64,000 bases of DNA from Chitinimonas sp036961565 (GTDB lineage Bacteria > Pseudomonadota > Gammaproteobacteria > Burkholderiales > Chitinimonadaceae): NCBI RefSeq assembly GCF_036961565.1, contig NZ_JBAMDD010000009.1:124001-188000 (forward strand), read 5' to 3'. How positions within the stretch are numbered: position 1 is the stretch's first letter; each line of letters opens with the position of its first letter. The position numbers and the translations under genes are program-made. The notes beneath the pieces are model-generated. The model saw nothing but the letters and a program-made list of their open reading frames with translations. It had not been told where the DNA came from and searched no databases. This document shows, one piece after another, positions 35,345 to 43,114 of this stretch.

Positions 35345-36493
35345 TCAGGCCAGCACAGCCGGCAGTTGCGGCGCCAGTGCTTGCCGCTCCGACGTCGCAG
35401 CGCCCAACAAGGCAAAGCCCAGCAACTGATCCTGCTCGCCCTTGAACAGCGCCTTGACGCCAGTTTCACTGCGCTCCACCTGCCAGGCACCCACGCTACC
35501 CATGGCAGGCGGTGCCACCACGGTTGGGCACACGGGCGTCTTCACCACCACCGGCATGGCCGGATACACCACCGGCGTCGGTGTACCTGCCAGTGTCGGC
35601 GCCAGCGCACGGGCGGCCTGCATGATAGGCAATACAAAGGGCAGCACCTGGCCATCCACCTCAGCGCAGTCGCCCAGCGCGTAGATATCCGGGTCGCTGG
35701 TCTGCAGCAATCGATTCACCACGATGCCACGATTGACTGCCAGCCCAGCAGCGCTGGCCAGTTGCAAGCGTGGCCGCAGGCCGATAGCCGAGAGCACCAG
35801 CTCGGCCTCCAGCACCTTGCCGTTGGCCAGGCTCACGCGGTACCCACCGGCTTCCCCCGCTACCGCCTGCACGCTGGTGCCAAGGTGAAAGCGCACCCCC
35901 AGGCCAGCCAGCTTCTCGTGTAGGTATTGCCCCGCCATCTCAGGTAGCAAGCGTGACAAGGGCCAGTTGGCCAAATCCACCACATCGACCTGCCTGCCGC
36001 TGGCCGCCAGGTCATTGGCAAACTCACAACCAATCAGGCCCGCCCCTAGCAGGACAATACGCTGCTTGCCTTCCAGCAACTCACGGAAATGGGCGTAATC
36101 AGCCAGGTCATTGACACTGACCACGGCCGCTGCGGCATCGCCCGCCAGGCCGGGCAGCAATTGATCTGCCCCCAGCGCCAGTACCAGCTTGCTGTACGGC
36201 AGCTCGCCCGCAGCGGTGTGCAGTACCTTGGCGGTACGGTCTATGGCGGTTACCCGGGTATGGGTCAATACCTCGGCCTTGAGTTCTTCCACCATCTTGC
36301 CCACTGGCTTCATGGCAAGTTGAGCCGCTGTCTTGTTGGCAGTCAGTGCATTCGACAGCATGGGCTTGGAATAAAAATCGCCCGCATCGGCCGTTACGAC
36401 ACGCAAGGGCGCATCAGGCAGAAGTTTGCGCAGTTCGCGCGCCAGGTTGTAACCAGCCAGGCCAGAGCCGACCAAGGTAATCGGGGCAGTCAT
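35345..36493 (-). CDS. Rubredoxin reductase-like NAD(P)/FAD oxidoreductase
   Basis: A pyridine-nucleotide disulfide-type flavoprotein of 382 aa that likely passes electrons from NAD(P)H to rubredoxin. It has the FAD motif VGSGLAGYNLARELRK at the N-terminus, a second Rossmann motif LLGAGLIGCEFANDLAASG, and the late YALGDCAEVDG flavin segment. It lacks the redox cysteine pair of glutathione/thioredoxin reductases, as expected for a one-electron carrier reductase. It lies just downstream of rubredoxin in the oxyR-linked run and starts a 12-bp spacing to the GNAT gene. Confidence 0.85.
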   Translation of the reverse strand: MTAPITLVGSGLAGYNLARELRKLLPDAPLRVVTADAGDFYSKPMLSNALTANKTAAQLAMKPVGKMVEELKAEVLTHTRVTAIDRTAKVLHTAAGELPYSKLVLALGADQLLPGLAGDAAAAVVSVNDLADYAHFRELLEGKQRIVLLGAGLIGCEFANDLAASGRQVDVVDLANWPLSRLLPEMAGQYLHEKLAGLGVRFHLGTSVQAVAGEAGGYRVSLANGKVLEAELVLSAIGLRPRLQLASAAGLAVNRGIVVNRLLQTSDPDIYALGDCAEVDGQVLPFVLPIMQAARALAPTLAGTPTPVVYPAMPVVVKTPVCPTVVAPPAMGSVGAWQVERSETGVKALFKGEQDQLLGFALLGAATSERQALAPQLPAVLA

Positions 36494-36532
36494 GCATGCT
36501 CCACAACAAAAGGTAAAAACTAAGACTAAATT

Positions 36533-36579
36533 GCCCGGCCGGGATGGCAGCCACCAAGGCTAGCCACACCAAGCCGGGC
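36533..36579. other. Nested hairpin between rubredoxin and rubredoxin reductase genes
   Basis: GCCCGGC at 36533-36539 pairs with GCCGGGC at 36573-36579, and inside it TGGCAGCC pairs imperfectly with GGCTAGCCA. No T run follows on either strand. It could reduce read-through from the rubredoxin gene into the reductase gene or stabilise one end of the mRNA. Confidence 0.45.
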
Positions 36580-36608
36580 AGCGCGGATCAGCCATGCGGA
36601 ACCCGCTA

Positions 36609-36776
36609 TCAGGCGATCTGCACCATCTCGAAATCAGCCTTGGCCACGCCGCAGTCAGGGCAGGACCAGTCTTCCGGAATCGCATCCCACGCGGTACCAG
36701 CAGCAATGCCATCTTCAGGCAAGCCTACCGATTCGTCGTAGATGAAACCACAAACAATACATTGAAATTGACGCAT
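36609..36776 (-). CDS. Rubredoxin
   Basis: A 55-aa electron carrier with one iron bound by C6, C9, C39 and C42 (CIVCG and CPDCG), spaced as in classical rubredoxins, with the conserved IYDESVG and EDWSCP segments. The ATG at 36776 follows AGGAGC with 7 nt spacing. It is 40 bp from rubrerythrin upstream and is the expected partner for it and for the reductase downstream. Confidence 0.95.
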   Translation of the reverse strand: MRQFQCIVCGFIYDESVGLPEDGIAAGTAWDAIPEDWSCPDCGVAKADFEMVQIA

Positions 36777-36816
36777 GACGATGCTCCTATTTTTAGCTTT
36801 ATCCGCGATCCGCCTA

Positions 36817-37293
36817 TCAGGCGGACAGACTCGCGAGAACCGCACGGTAATGGTTGGCGTGGCGCTCTTCAACCTTGGCGAGTGCGGCAAATCGCTTGGC
36901 GGCTTTTTCCAGCGTCTGCTTGAAGCGCTCGGCATGCTCTTTCGACTCGGCGATCTGCTCGTCGATTTCGCGTACGGCCGCGTCATTGCCCTCTTTCACG
37001 GCCTCGTGGCGGAAAGTCGGATACATCTCCGTGTATTCGTAGGTCTCGCCATCAATGGCGTACTGCAAAGCCTTGGCAGGCGTCATGGTGTCTTTTGGAA
37101 ACAACAGGTCCAGATGGCCGAAGGCGTGCATCACCTCCTGTTCGGCGGTTTCCTCGAAAGCCTTGGCGGTTTCCAGGTCACCGGCCTCGCGGGCCAACTT
37201 GGCAAAATAGCGGTATTTGATGTGCGCCATCGACTCGCCGGCAAAGGCCGATTCGAGATTCTTTATGGTGGCAGATGGGGTATGGGCAGCCAT
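36817..37293 (-). CDS. rbr: Rubrerythrin (erythrin-type, without rubredoxin domain)
   Basis: A ferritin-like di-iron peroxidase of 158 aa that reduces hydrogen peroxide with electrons from rubredoxin. Visible ligands include ExxY-like AFAGESMAHIKYRYF, EETAEQEVMHAFGHLD and EEIDEQ/ESKEHAERF helices. The C-terminal rubredoxin domain of classical rubrerythrin is missing, which fits the separate rubredoxin gene next door. The ATG follows AAGGAG. It is the first gene after oxyR in the run, with a candidate OxyR half-site in the gap. Confidence 0.9.
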   Translation of the reverse strand: MAAHTPSATIKNLESAFAGESMAHIKYRYFAKLAREAGDLETAKAFEETAEQEVMHAFGHLDLLFPKDTMTPAKALQYAIDGETYEYTEMYPTFRHEAVKEGNDAAVREIDEQIAESKEHAERFKQTLEKAAKRFAALAKVEERHANHYRAVLASLSA

Positions 37294-37385
37294 GTCACTT
37301 CTCCTTACATGCTCGGTTGCGTTCGGATGAGCGTATGGTAGAGAGAAGCTATCAATAATAGAAATTGAATATCAAAAAGCAATCA

Positions 37386-37400
37386 ATAGCTTTTTGCTAT
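37386..37400. promoter_or_regulatory. Candidate OxyR half-operator upstream of rubrerythrin
   Basis: ATAG-N7-CTAT (ATAGCTTTTTGCTAT) is one of the two paired half-sites of the OxyR consensus ATAG-N7-CTAT-N7-ATAG-N7-CTAT; the second pair is not clear. It lies in the 130-bp gap between oxyR and rbr, about 95-105 bp upstream of the rbr ATG. The same stretch also contains an 8-bp inverted repeat (CAAAAAGC/GCTTTTTG) that may serve as an oxyR-end hairpin. Confidence 0.4.
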
Positions 37401-37423
37401 CCACGACACAAAGGCAGTTGGGG

Positions 37424-38362
37424 TTACTCGATGGGTGAGTCCGGCAGCATGGTGACGCCCGCCATGGCACTACCCAGTATGGCTTGGCGTACCGCCTCTA
37501 TGGCCTCGCGCCGGGGGAAATTGCGCCGCCAAGCCAACACCACCCTGCGTATGGGCGCATGCCCCTTAAACGGACGGATGGTCAGTAATTGCTCATCGGC
37601 CGAGGTAATGGAGGTAACCGGCAATACCGTCACCCCGATACCCCCCGCCACCATATGCCGGATGGTCGTCAGTGACGACCCCTGCAAGGTACGCTGCAGG
37701 CTGCTGCCCGCATGCACCGCCTCCCGATTAAGCTCGGGGCAGGTCTGCAACACCTGATCGCGGAAACAATTGCCGGGGGAGAGCAGCAAGACGTTCTCTT
37801 CTTCCAGCTGCGCTGAATCCACCGACTTGAGCTTCTCCCAGGGATGGCCCTTGGGGGTAGCCACGACGAAAGGTTCGTCATACACCGCTTGCGTAGCGAT
37901 ACCACTTTCACGGAATGGCTCAGACAGAATGGCCACATCGATATCGCCCTGCTTGAGCATCTCGGCCAGCCGTGCGGTGTAGTTCTCTTCCAGCAACAAC
38001 TGCATCTGCGGTGCTGCCAGACGCAAGCGGGGAATCAGGAAAGGCAGCAGATAGGGGCTGATGGTGTAGATGGCGCCCAGACGCAAGGGGCCAGACAGGG
38101 GATCCTTACCCTGTTCCGCCAGTTGCTTGATGGTCTGCACCTGCTCCAGCACCCGCTGCGCTTCCGACACAATGCGCTCGCCTATGGGTGTTACCGAGAC
38201 ATCGCCAGCCGAGCGCTCAAACAAGGTCACCCCGAGTTCGTCTTCCAGCTTCTTGACCGCCACACTGAGCGTGGGCTGGCTGACAAAGCAGGCACCCGCA
38301 GCCCGGCCAAAATGGCGTTCACGGGCGACAGCGACAATGTACTTCAGTTCGGTGAGCGTCAT
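37424..38362 (-). CDS. oxyR: Hydrogen-peroxide regulator OxyR
   Basis: A LysR-type transcription factor of 312 aa. The N-terminal winged helix-turn-helix reads MTLTELKYIVAVARERHFGR. The peroxide-sensing cysteines are exactly C199 and C208 (NCFRDQVLQTC), matching E. coli numbering, so the redox switch is intact. The effector domain follows. It precedes rubrerythrin, rubredoxin and the rubredoxin reductase on the same strand, consistent with local control of a peroxide-reducing chain, and rimO lies upstream. Confidence 0.95.
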   Translation of the reverse strand: MTLTELKYIVAVARERHFGRAAGACFVSQPTLSVAVKKLEDELGVTLFERSAGDVSVTPIGERIVSEAQRVLEQVQTIKQLAEQGKDPLSGPLRLGAIYTISPYLLPFLIPRLRLAAPQMQLLLEENYTARLAEMLKQGDIDVAILSEPFRESGIATQAVYDEPFVVATPKGHPWEKLKSVDSAQLEEENVLLLSPGNCFRDQVLQTCPELNREAVHAGSSLQRTLQGSSLTTIRHMVAGGIGVTVLPVTSITSADEQLLTIRPFKGHAPIRRVVLAWRRNFPRREAIEAVRQAILGSAMAGVTMLPDSPIE

Positions 38363-38408
38363 GGGTGCCGGTCAAGAGTTGGTACGTGGGTGCAACATTA
38401 GTAAAATC

Positions 38409-39725
38409 TTACACTCGCTGTGCCCACAAGTCATATTCGTCGGCATCAGTCACTTCCACTTCCAGGAAATCACCAACGCGGACACCCTCTGTCTCTTCAA
38501 TGTAGACCAGACCATCGATTTCCGGGGCATCAGCGTAACTACGGGCCACCACACCCTGCTCATCAATCTCGTCCACCAATACGGTGAGTTTACGGCCTAT
38601 CTTGGCTTGCAGCTTGGCGGCACTGATGGCGGCCTGCTTTTCCATAAAGCGTGCCTTGCGCTCTTCTGCCACCTCAGGGTCGACATGATTGGGCAAATCA
38701 TTGGCTGTTGCCCCTTCAACCGACGAATAGGTAAAGCAGCCCACCCGATCCAGCTGTGCCTCATCCAGGAAATCCAGCAGCATCTGGAAATCCGCCTCAG
38801 TCTCGCCAGGGAAGCCAGTGATAAAGGTCGAACGGATGGCGATATCAGGACAGACCTCGCGCCAACGAGCCAGGCGCTTCAGCACATTCTCGGCATTGGC
38901 TGGCCGTTTCATGGCCTTGAGCACAGTGGGGCTGGCATGCTGGAACGGAATATCCAGGTATGGCAGCACCTTACCGGCCGCCATCAGCTCGATTACCTCA
39001 TCCACATGCGGATAAGGGTAGACATAGTGCAGGCGTACCCAGGCACCCATATCACCCAATTCACGCACCAGCTCAGTCATGCGTGTCTTGATCGGGCGGC
39101 CATTATGGAAGCCGGTCTTGTATTTCACATCCACCCCATAAGCCGAGGTGTCCTGCGAGATCACCAGCAATTCCTTCACCCCGGCCTTCACCAGATTCTC
39201 AGCCTCTTTCAGCACCTCGTGTATGGGCCGCGAATCGAGATCGCCGCGCATGGACGGGATGATGCAGAACGAGCAACGATGGTTACAGCCTTCCGATATC
39301 TTCAGATAGGCATAATGCTTGGGTGTGAGTTTCACCCCTTGCGGCGGCACCAAGTCGATAAACGGGTCATGAGGCTTGGGCAGATGCTCGTGCACCGCTG
39401 CCATCACCTCCTGGGTTGCATGGGGGCCAGTCACCGCCAGCACAGAGGGATGCACATCACGTATCTGATTGCCGCCATCCTTGGCGCCCAGGCAGCCGGT
39501 CACGATGACCTTGCCGTTTTCATTCAGCGCCTCGCCGATGGCATCCAGCGACTCGGCCACCGCACTATCAATAAAGCCACAGGTATTGACCACTACCAAA
39601 TCAGCATCCTGGTAGCTAGGCGAAATGGCGTAACCCTCGGCACGAAGCTGGGTCAAAATCTGCTCAGAGTCGACCAACGCCTTGGGGCAACCGAGTGAAA
39701 CGAAACCGACTTTTGGGGCGTGCAT
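38409..39725 (-). CDS. rimO: Ribosomal protein S12 methylthiotransferase RimO
   Basis: Methylthiolates Asp89 of ribosomal protein S12. The 438-aa protein has the N-terminal UPF0004 domain cysteines (SLGCPKALVDSE, VVNTCGFIDSA, VTGCLGA), the radical SAM triplet ISEGCNHRCSFCIIP, and a C-terminal TRAM domain. The SxxxPxxR pattern of MiaB is absent, and the GCPKALVDSE signature is RimO-specific. The ATG follows GAGGA at 6 nt. Confidence 0.96.
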   Translation of the reverse strand: MHAPKVGFVSLGCPKALVDSEQILTQLRAEGYAISPSYQDADLVVVNTCGFIDSAVAESLDAIGEALNENGKVIVTGCLGAKDGGNQIRDVHPSVLAVTGPHATQEVMAAVHEHLPKPHDPFIDLVPPQGVKLTPKHYAYLKISEGCNHRCSFCIIPSMRGDLDSRPIHEVLKEAENLVKAGVKELLVISQDTSAYGVDVKYKTGFHNGRPIKTRMTELVRELGDMGAWVRLHYVYPYPHVDEVIELMAAGKVLPYLDIPFQHASPTVLKAMKRPANAENVLKRLARWREVCPDIAIRSTFITGFPGETEADFQMLLDFLDEAQLDRVGCFTYSSVEGATANDLPNHVDPEVAEERKARFMEKQAAISAAKLQAKIGRKLTVLVDEIDEQGVVARSYADAPEIDGLVYIEETEGVRVGDFLEVEVTDADEYDLWAQRV

Positions 39726-40129
39726 AGCAATTCCTCAGTACAAAAGCATAACGGGCGTGCCACGCGACACGCCCGCTTGAATAAAAGCCATTTTAAATCA
39801 GTACGCTAGTTCTTGTCGCTAACAACAGGCACAAAACCTGCCTGACACAGCCCGCAACCCACCCCGCGCAAACCAAAGAATGGCGCCTTACCCTTATCGA
39901 ATAAGCAGTAGCGCTGGTGCCCAGGCTAGGGTCACCAGCCGTCAAACTTCGGGGCTGCAGGCAAAACAGAGCATGATAGGGAGCTGCTAGCAATGCCATC
40001 CAGCCAACCATGGCAAAGCCACCCACAAGGCGCCACATGTCTTTGATAGACAAGTGGAAACGCTCTCCAGCCACCTCTTGGTGCAAGAAAAAGGACAACG
40101 CTGAAACGGCCCGGGCCACAGCCCAAGCA
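39726..40129. other. Intergenic stretch between a binding protein and rimO, with a terminator-like hairpin
   Basis: 404 bp. A minus-strand frame 39793-40038 encodes a putative 81-aa peptide with a hydrophobic segment (WRLVGGFAMVGWMALLAAP), but it has no ribosome binding site and no recognised family, so it is only noted. The hairpin at 39752-39775 is listed separately. Confidence 0.4.
39752..39775 (-). terminator. Terminator-like hairpin upstream of rimO
   Basis: CGGGCGTG and CACGCCCG form a perfect 8-bp GC-rich stem around an 8-nt loop; on the minus strand it is followed by TTATGCTTTT, an interrupted T run. It would insulate rimO from transcription coming from the binding-protein gene upstream. 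Confidence 0.6.
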
Positions 40130-40918
40130 CTACTGCACAGCCAGATGGCGGGCATAGATTGCCGGTAGATCCACCTTTGCCAAGGCCGCATTAAAGCGCT
40201 GCGCCAAGGCCCGGCCTTCGGCCGTGGGGCGAAAGCAGATATAGAGCTGTTTGTCCTCCAACAACCTGGGGTGAAACAGCAACTGCGTACGTTTGCCTGC
40301 CAAAGCCTTGTCTGTCCTAAGCAGATAGTCGTAGACGTGTTTGTCCATGACCCCTGCATCAAATCGGCCTGCCGCCAGCTTTACCAGCACGCGGGTATCG
40401 TCTACTGATCTATCCACCCGCTGCTGGCCCGACGCCACATCGGCATCAAAGCGAGTGGTGTTCACGTAGTCCTGTACCACGCCTATGACATAGCGCCGTA
40501 GATCGGATGGCTGCTGCCATTCAACTGGGCGGTCTGTGCGGTACACCAGGCCCAGCGGTGAATTGCCTATGGGGGCGCTAAGATGACAGCGGCTGCGCAC
40601 TTCCGGCGTATCGTATTCAGGGAAGTAACCCGCATAGCCAGGTGTCCCCATGCCCGTAGCGACAGCACGCGCCCAAGGATAGAAATCCACCTGCAGCTTG
40701 CTTTCGGCCGCATGGAATGCAGCGCGGGCCACCTCGACCGAAATACCCTGCCCCGCCAGCTTATCTCCCGAGTAGGGAGGCCAGAACAGCGAGGCCAACC
40801 GCACCTCTGCGGCCTGAGTCACAGGTAGTAACAACCACAGAATCGCTGCAATCAACCTGTACACGATACCAGCCTCGTTGCATTGCACTAGGCTCCTTCC
40901 GTGGTGGATCACGGTCAT
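40130..40918 (-). CDS. Periplasmic solute-binding protein, family 3-like
   Basis: A secreted receptor of 262 aa with a signal peptide at the N-terminus (hydrophobic LIAAILWLLLPVTQA). Core segments are LASLFWPPYSGDKL, GISVEVARAAF, FYPWARAVATG, and FDAGVMDKHVYDYLL, resembling amino-acid-binding-like extracellular proteins that act as orphan sensors or transport receptors. The start at 40918 follows AAGGA with 8 nt spacing; a GTG at 40939 is an alternative. No permease is adjacent. Confidence 0.75.
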   Translation of the reverse strand: MTVIHHGRSLVQCNEAGIVYRLIAAILWLLLPVTQAAEVRLASLFWPPYSGDKLAGQGISVEVARAAFHAAESKLQVDFYPWARAVATGMGTPGYAGYFPEYDTPEVRSRCHLSAPIGNSPLGLVYRTDRPVEWQQPSDLRRYVIGVVQDYVNTTRFDADVASGQQRVDRSVDDTRVLVKLAAGRFDAGVMDKHVYDYLLRTDKALAGKRTQLLFHPRLLEDKQLYICFRPTAEGRALAQRFNAALAKVDLPAIYARHLAVQ

Positions 40919-41117
40919 GCCGCAATCCTTGTATGGCACTACTCACCAAGCCCGCTACGCCGCATACGCCGTCAGCCGCACTGCTGGCCGGCATATTCAT
41001 ACGATGTTCGGTGATAGCCTTAAACCAGCATAGCAACGAAACATGACGTTCAGACTTTATAAAATCCATTCTGCGCTACCTTTAATAGCGCACCGATAGC
41101 CCCGTGAAAGCACCACC

Positions 41118-42599
41118 ATGTTCGAAGCAGCAGAACTCGGCCACAAGGTCGACAAGGAGAGTTACAAGGCACAGCTACCCGCCCTGCGGGAGGCTCTGCT
41201 GGATGCGCAGTACGAGTTGCGCGAACGGGGCAGCTTTCCCGTCATCATCCTCATCAATGGGGTAGACGGCGCAGGCAAGGGTGAGACGGTGAACCTGCTC
41301 AATGAGTGGATGGACCCCAGGCTGATCGATACCCATGCCTTTGGCGATGCTGGCCTGGAAGAGTACGCCCAGCCAGCCATGTGGCGATTCTGGCGCGCCC
41401 TGCCCGCCCGTGGTCGTATCGGCATACTGTTTGGTTCCTGGTATACCTTGCCCATCCTGAATCGGGTGGTGGGCAAGCTCGATAAAGCCGATCTACGCGG
41501 CGCAGTGGACGACATCGTCCGCTTTGAAGACATGCTGTGCCACGAAGGCGCCCTACTGCTGAAATTCTGGTTTCATCTGGGCAAGAAGCAGCAAAAATCC
41601 CGCCTCAAGGCCCTAGAGGCCGACCCACTGACGCAATGGCGTGTACGCGAAGAAGACTGGGAGCACTACAAGCAATACGACGAGTTTCGTGATGTCTCCG
41701 AGCAGGTATTGCTGCGCACCAGCACCGGCCACGCGCCCTGGGTGGTGGTAGACGGCGAGGATGAGCGCTACCGCAGCCTTACCGTAGGCAAGCTGCTGCT
41801 ACAGGCTTTGCGCAGCCGGCTGGAGCAGACCACCCCAGACAGCCCCCGATCCAATGCGCCGCCTTTGCTAGCCCCGCTGGATGGCGTGAGGGTGCTCGAT
41901 AAACTGGTGTTGGACCAAGCCATGAGCAAGGCCGACTATCTGGTCGAGCTTGAGAAGTGGCAGGGCAGGCTCAACCAGCTCAGCCGCCATCCCCGGTTTC
42001 GCGCGCATGCCGTGGTCGCGGTATTCGAAGGTAACGATGCTGCCGGCAAGGGCGGTGCCATACGCCGTATCACTGCGGCACTGGATGCCCGCCAATACCA
42101 TGTCATTCCCATTGCCTCGCCCAGCGAGGAGGAGCGTGCGCAGCCCTACCTCTGGCGCTTCTGGCGGCATCTACCCAAGCACGGCAAGTTCACCTTGTTC
42201 GATCGTTCCTGGTACGGCCGGGTACTGGTTGAACGGGTGGAAGGCTATGCCAGCGATGCGGACTGGATGCGGGCCTACGGCGAGATCAATGACTTTGAGC
42301 GGCAGCTGAGTGATGCCGGGGTCGTGGTGGTCAAGTTCTGGCTGGCCATCGATGCCGATGAACAGCTCAAACGCTTTGAGGCGCGAGAACAGACCGGTTT
42401 CAAGCGCTTCAAGATCACACCGGATGACTGGCGCAACCGCGAAAAATGGGACGCCTACCGCGAAGCGGTACACGATATGGTAGAGCGCACCAGCACCAGC
42501 GAAGCCCCCTGGACACTGGTGGAAGCCAATAACAAGTATCACGCCCGCATCAAGATACTCAGGACCTTGTGCGAAGCCATGGCGGCACAACTCGATTAA
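41118..42599 (+). CDS. pap: Polyphosphate:AMP phosphotransferase (two-domain PPK2)
   Basis: Transfers phosphate from polyphosphate to AMP, making ADP. The 493-aa protein is a tandem duplication of the PPK2 domain. The first half has INGVDGAGKGETVNLLNEW and WRFWRALPARGRIG, the second half has FEGNDAAGKGGAIRRITAAL and WRFWRHLPKHGKFTLFDRSWYGRVLVERVEG (partly quoted). The second copy holds the full catalytic set; the first is diverged (GSWYT in place of RSWYG), as in the known class II PAP enzymes. Length matches that family (about 500 aa). Confidence 0.92.
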   Translation: MFEAAELGHKVDKESYKAQLPALREALLDAQYELRERGSFPVIILINGVDGAGKGETVNLLNEWMDPRLIDTHAFGDAGLEEYAQPAMWRFWRALPARGRIGILFGSWYTLPILNRVVGKLDKADLRGAVDDIVRFEDMLCHEGALLLKFWFHLGKKQQKSRLKALEADPLTQWRVREEDWEHYKQYDEFRDVSEQVLLRTSTGHAPWVVVDGEDERYRSLTVGKLLLQALRSRLEQTTPDSPRSNAPPLLAPLDGVRVLDKLVLDQAMSKADYLVELEKWQGRLNQLSRHPRFRAHAVVAVFEGNDAAGKGGAIRRITAALDARQYHVIPIASPSEEERAQPYLWRFWRHLPKHGKFTLFDRSWYGRVLVERVEGYASDADWMRAYGEINDFERQLSDAGVVVVKFWLAIDADEQLKRFEAREQTGFKRFKITPDDWRNREKWDAYREAVHDMVERTSTSEAPWTLVEANNKYHARIKILRTLCEAMAAQLD

Positions 42600-42695
42600 G
42601 CTGCGCAGCGATGGACACCTCCGCAATTGCTCCACAGTTGTGGGGCAATATGCAGACATCGGCCACCAATCCGGCCTGCCATCCAGGAGTCTGCC

Positions 42696-42989
42696 ATGCA
42701 CAAGCCATTGCTCAAGCGTATTGCCCCCATGATCGCCCTTGCTCTATCCCTGCCCAGCCTGGCCGCCGCCAATCCTGCGGCACCGGGGCAGGCACCAGGC
42801 CAGCGCCGGGTACCGCCCAGCGAAGCCTTCGCCGCCTGCGACGGCAAGCAGGAAGGGGTCAAGGTCAGTTTCACCACCCCACATGGCGATACCGTCAGTG
42901 GCACCTGCAAGATGATCGCGGCACGGCTGGCAGCCATACCCGATCATCCACCCCGGCAGAGGCCAGGCGCACCCGGCGCTGCCAAGTGA
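42696..42989 (+). CDS. Small secreted protein of unknown function, upstream of a two-component system
   Basis: 97 aa with a Sec signal peptide (MHKPLLKRIAPMIALALSL and SLAAA at the cleavage region) and a mature part carrying two cysteines within AACDGKQEGVKVSFTTPHGD and SGTCKM. The tail is Pro/Arg-rich. The ATG follows AGGAG at 6 nt. I do not recognise a named family, although proteins with the CDGKxEG...GDTVSGTC pattern occur beside BaeS-like kinases. The gene lies 125 bp before the histidine kinase, on the same strand. Confidence 0.65.
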   Translation: MHKPLLKRIAPMIALALSLPSLAAANPAAPGQAPGQRRVPPSEAFAACDGKQEGVKVSFTTPHGDTVSGTCKMIAARLAAIPDHPPRQRPGAPGAAK

Positions 42990-43114
42990 TAAGGATTCAG
43001 GTGCTTCAGCCATGGTTTTTCTGCAGACAGCCCCGCAGGGATAGCCACACAAGCCCAAGGCAGGCCGCCGCCCCTTTCGCTACACTGCTGCAGATTCTTG
43101 CCTAGCTGCCCGCC

